Of a DNA stretch of 64,000 nt, positions 61,453-64,000 are shown one piece after another; position 1 is the first letter of the stretch, and every line of letters starts with the position of its first letter. The position numbers and the translations under genes are program-made. The notes beneath the pieces were generated by a model. The model was given only the letters and a program-made list of their open reading frames with translations. It did not search any database and was not told the DNA's origin. The stretch covers positions 186,001 through 250,000 of the forward strand of contig NZ_LIFX01000004.1 of NCBI RefSeq assembly GCF_001297775.1, in the 5' to 3' direction. The stretch is from Trabulsiella odontotermitis (GTDB lineage: Bacteria > Pseudomonadota > Gammaproteobacteria > Enterobacterales > Enterobacteriaceae).

Positions 61453-62811
61453 TCAGAACTGGTTTTCATCGACAGGCGTTACCGCCGGTGGAAAACGATC
61501 GCCTGCGGCAACGTCTGCTTCAGGGACATAAGCCCGGAAGGTGAAGGCGAACGGGTTGTTGGTCGCGGAAGGCAACCAGTTGCTTTCAGGGAAATGTTTC
61601 GGCGGGCGAGGGCCGATGACGATGTCCAGCGAACCATCGCTGCTCTTTTTCAGCCCGGAATAATTGTTGAAGTTGTAGCGTTTAAGCGGATTCGGGATGA
61701 CCTGATAGTCAGGAATGCTGACCATAATGATGGACCAGAACGCTTTTGCCATCGTCTCCGGTAACGCGTTAGCCGGGAAATGCAGACGATAAAAGTGTTC
61801 ACCGCTCAGCGCCTGGCCGTTGCTGTCTTTGGTGGCCAGGTAATAGACCGCTTCACCAGGGCTGTTCGCCCAGATCCCGAGCAGGTTAATGGCAGTACGC
61901 ATGCGGTAGTCGGTGCCATAATGGCCGTTATAACCGCGACCCTCTTTATGCCCGCCAAGCCAGTTATTCTTCATGACGGCGATCCCGCTGTGCGCTTCCT
62001 GCATGAATGCCGGGATCACCCGCTCAGTCAGGGCATTGTCCGTCTGCTGGCGGTACTGGTTGCTGGCACGCACTTTCTGTGCAATATCGCGAACGCTTTG
62101 CTGCACTTCGGCGGCAACCGGTGTGTAATCAGGTGCGCTTTGCAGGATGGCGTCGGCGTTATCAAACAGCGTTACGCCCGGCAGTTTGCCATTGGTGAAG
62201 TCAGGAATCGCTGGCGGCGGTACGATATGAGGTGTTCCGCTGATGGTCAGGGTGACCGCCCGCTGCAGTTTCGTTGCCTCTTCAGGGGAGTTTTTCAGCT
62301 CAAAACGCCCCAGCAGTTTCGCTTTGTTGGTCGGCAAAATAACCGGAACCGCGCCTGCGGGCAATTTGACCTTGCTGTGAGCGGTAATTAACGCAAATAC
62401 ACCAGATGGATGATGTGGATAGACTCTGCTATTTATATTGGTAATATTATCTCCCCATTCATTTAATAATTGAATGGTGTAATAGCGATCTTTAATTTCC
62501 GGCACAGAGAGCAGTGCTGCTGAGTTATCATCAATTGCAATCCATGACTCAAGATAGGTAACATCAAAGTTTGGATTAACGAATGCGGTATCGCTGGCTA
62601 AATTATAATATTTAATTTTGTTATAATTCATGCCCGGCTCACGCAGATCGGTATTTTCCTGACGGATAATAAGCGCGCGCCCGAGTAAATAACTCCAGGC
62701 ATTATAGAGCTGATTCTCGTCAGCCGGTGCTTCGGCTCGCGCCACTGAAGTCAGCGACATTGCGCCGATAAGTAGCGAGACAATAAATAATCGAATTGAA
62801 TTCATACCCAC
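61453..62811 (-). CDS. Exported DUF1254/DUF1214 protein (first copy)
   Basis: A 452-residue paralogue of the following gene. The signal peptide is cleaved after VARA (about 26). DUF1254 (about 35-165) has TYLESWIAIDDNSAALLSVP; DUF1214 (about 315-435) has AFWSIIMVSIPDYQVIPNPLKRYNFNNY. ATG 62811 has GGAG at the spaced position. The start is in an AT-rich region (62812-63137). It heads a three-gene operon that in E. coli is absent: there yeaE lies between mipA and yeaD. Confidence 0.87.
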   Translation of the reverse strand: MGMNSIRLFIVSLLIGAMSLTSVARAEAPADENQLYNAWSYLLGRALIIRQENTDLREPGMNYNKIKYYNLASDTAFVNPNFDVTYLESWIAIDDNSAALLSVPEIKDRYYTIQLLNEWGDNITNINSRVYPHHPSGVFALITAHSKVKLPAGAVPVILPTNKAKLLGRFELKNSPEEATKLQRAVTLTISGTPHIVPPPAIPDFTNGKLPGVTLFDNADAILQSAPDYTPVAAEVQQSVRDIAQKVRASNQYRQQTDNALTERVIPAFMQEAHSGIAVMKNNWLGGHKEGRGYNGHYGTDYRMRTAINLLGIWANSPGEAVYYLATKDSNGQALSGEHFYRLHFPANALPETMAKAFWSIIMVSIPDYQVIPNPLKRYNFNNYSGLKKSSDGSLDIVIGPRPPKHFPESNWLPSATNNPFAFTFRAYVPEADVAAGDRFPPAVTPVDENQF

Positions 62812-63137
62812 TCCTTTGTAAGCCTACGTTATCTGCTGCGACACAATAATGTGAAGAACAGAAAGATATTGCTGCGGACAGGACATAAGGGAGAGACTGC
62901 GGATCCCATTTAATTACTATTACTGCTAATACTCTTTGGTAATCGATACCGAATAACGACATGTCAAGGGGATAATACATAAAAGCCTGTCTTTAGAAAG
63001 TACGAAGGCGGGAGAAAATGAGAGGAGGGGAGTTTATATTTCTGAACTGGAAAAAGGATCGCAAATTTACGTTATTGCCGAAAGATTCATACACATTTTT
63101 AAAATGACATTATCTTTCTAAGAAATGGCTTAATACA
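62812..63137. other. AT-rich region upstream of the DUF1254 operon
   Basis: About 330 bases without a convincing gene on either strand. It must hold the operon promoter on the minus strand, but I cannot assign one with confidence. The AT-rich bias contrasts with the flanking genes and is often seen with acquired DNA. Confidence 0.4.
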
Positions 63138-63170
63138 AAATGGCCGGGACATCCATTCACCCGGCCATTT
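63138..63170 (-). terminator. Terminator after yeaD
   Basis: AAATGGCCGGG (63138-63148) pairs perfectly with CCCGGCCATTT (63160-63170) around an 11-base loop; T-rich on both strands. It ends the minus-strand yeaD transcript. Confidence 0.8.
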
Positions 63171-63177
63171 TCTTCGG

Positions 63178-64000
63178 TTAGTGATTTACCCGAATGGTCT
63201 GCGCCAGACGCGCTGGCTTGTCTTCCTGCGCCTTCTGGGTTTTGCTTGCGCAGGCGGTTTCCACGCAAACGAAGGTTTTGTAACCGTCGTCCGGCATATC
63301 ACCCATGCTGACGGAGAGCGCAGGGCCCGGGTTCCAGCCGACAACGTCGCTGTTGTGGCTGTGGATGACGTTGATGCGACGCGCAAGCGCGCTGTCGTGG
63401 ATAACGCTGCATCCTTCGGCATTCATGTACACGCGGTCGGTACGATCCGGGAACGTCTGCACGCCGTCAGTGAGCGCGTCTTCTTTCGCGTTGTTAACCT
63501 TGTCGATGAAGCGGTCGCCGAGGCCGGTGACTTTCACCGCCGCGATGTCGCCAACGTTGAAATAGGTATGCAGGGCAGAGGTGGTTTCGAAATCCCCGTG
63601 TGCTTCCAGCTCGATCTCGCAGGTTTTACCCAGCTTGAAGCGCGCGTAGAGAGTGAAATCATGCGGCCAGAATTTGCGGGTAGCGTCGCTGCTCTGCAGT
63701 TCAAACGTCAGCACCACGCCATTCTCGTCTTCATTGTGGGCTTTCAACGTCCACGGCAGATTGCGGGCAAAACCGTGCGCAGGCAGACCCTGTTGTGCTG
63801 CCGGGCCAAACCACGGCCAGCAAATCGGCACGCCGCCACGCAGCGCGACGCCATTTTTGAACGGCGTGTTGTTGCTGAGCCACAGCACGTCTTGTTCACC
63901 GGCCGGTTTCCAGGAGAGCAGATGCGCACCCTGTAACGCCAGCGAGGCTTTGACCTGTGGGTGATCGACGACAATAAGTTCCAGCTCATCAAGCTGGCGA
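63178..64000 (-). CDS. yeaD: Glucose-6-phosphate 1-epimerase-like protein YeaD (partial)
   Basis: The frame is open to the right edge, so the 5' end lies beyond the window (about 274 of about 294 residues present). It is an aldose 1-epimerase-fold enzyme matching E. coli YeaD: GVPICWPWFGPAAQQGLPAHGFARNLPW carries the conserved His, and ALHTYFNVGDI the second His; WNPGPALSVSMGDMPDDGYK and CVETA close it. It interconverts alpha and beta hexose-6-phosphates. In E. coli it follows gapA in an operon; gapA would lie just outside. Confidence 0.93.
   Translation of the reverse strand, partial: RQLDELELIVVDHPQVKASLALQGAHLLSWKPAGEQDVLWLSNNTPFKNGVALRGGVPICWPWFGPAAQQGLPAHGFARNLPWTLKAHNEDENGVVLTFELQSSDATRKFWPHDFTLYARFKLGKTCEIELEAHGDFETTSALHTYFNVGDIAAVKVTGLGDRFIDKVNNAKEDALTDGVQTFPDRTDRVYMNAEGCSVIHDSALARRINVIHSHNSDVVGWNPGPALSVSMGDMPDDGYKTFVCVETACASKTQKAQEDKPARLAQTIRVNH

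Overview
The window is chromosomal DNA of an enterobacterium. The right half carries a yea/yoa gene block (dgcP, yoaK, yoaJ, yeaO, nimT, nimR, yeaL, yoaI, yeaK, yeaH, yeaG, mipA, yeaD) whose products are close to, but clearly diverged from, the Escherichia coli proteins. A Citrobacter- or Salmonella-like host fits best, but the genus cannot be fixed from this sequence. The closeness of an icd fragment to the yea block differs from E. coli K-12 as I know it.

Bases 1 to about 29,527 are the right part of a lambda/phage 21-type prophage. In order it holds an intrinsic terminator, a DNA methyltransferase, a lysis cassette (holin, SAR endolysin, Rz/Rz1), a promoter-driven secreted-protein moron, the remnant of a second Rz/Rz1 pair, a KilA-N gene behind a probable C4-type antisense RNA, a lambda-type cos site, and the full lambda-order head and tail operon (Nu1, A, W, B, C/Nu3, D, E, FI, FII, Z, U, V, G/GT, H, M, L, K, I, J). 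Two small tail-tip genes, a cor-like exclusion lipoprotein, a tail fibre and its chaperone follow. The terminase large-subunit gene has an in-frame amber codon, so the prophage may not be able to package DNA. Between the tail-fibre genes and the right attachment site lies an arsRBC arsenic-resistance operon. The right end is marked by a copy of the last ~165 bp of icd, the integration site of phage 21 and e14. Integrase and immunity genes lie left of the window.

Bases 29.6 to 47.6 kb are accessory chromosome. They hold a TSUP permease with a divergent LysR regulator, a 1902-residue autotransporter adhesin followed by a membrane protein and a winged-helix regulator, a pirin/LysR pair, a hydrolase/MarR pair with palindromic operators, a DUF2239 gene with twin operators around its promoter, an SDR/AraC pair, a 2H-phosphoesterase-like protein and a PhzF-family protein.

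Bases 47.9 to 64 kb are the yea block. It includes three proteins of 24-35 residues (YoaJ, YoaK, YoaI), a PyrG-like amidotransferase with an altered catalytic triad, and the yeaGH operon with a sigma-54 promoter inside a perfect inverted repeat. A three-gene exported-protein operon (two DUF1254/DUF1214 proteins and an outer-membrane-type protein) lies between mipA and yeaD, where E. coli has yeaE. The yeaD gene runs off the right edge.
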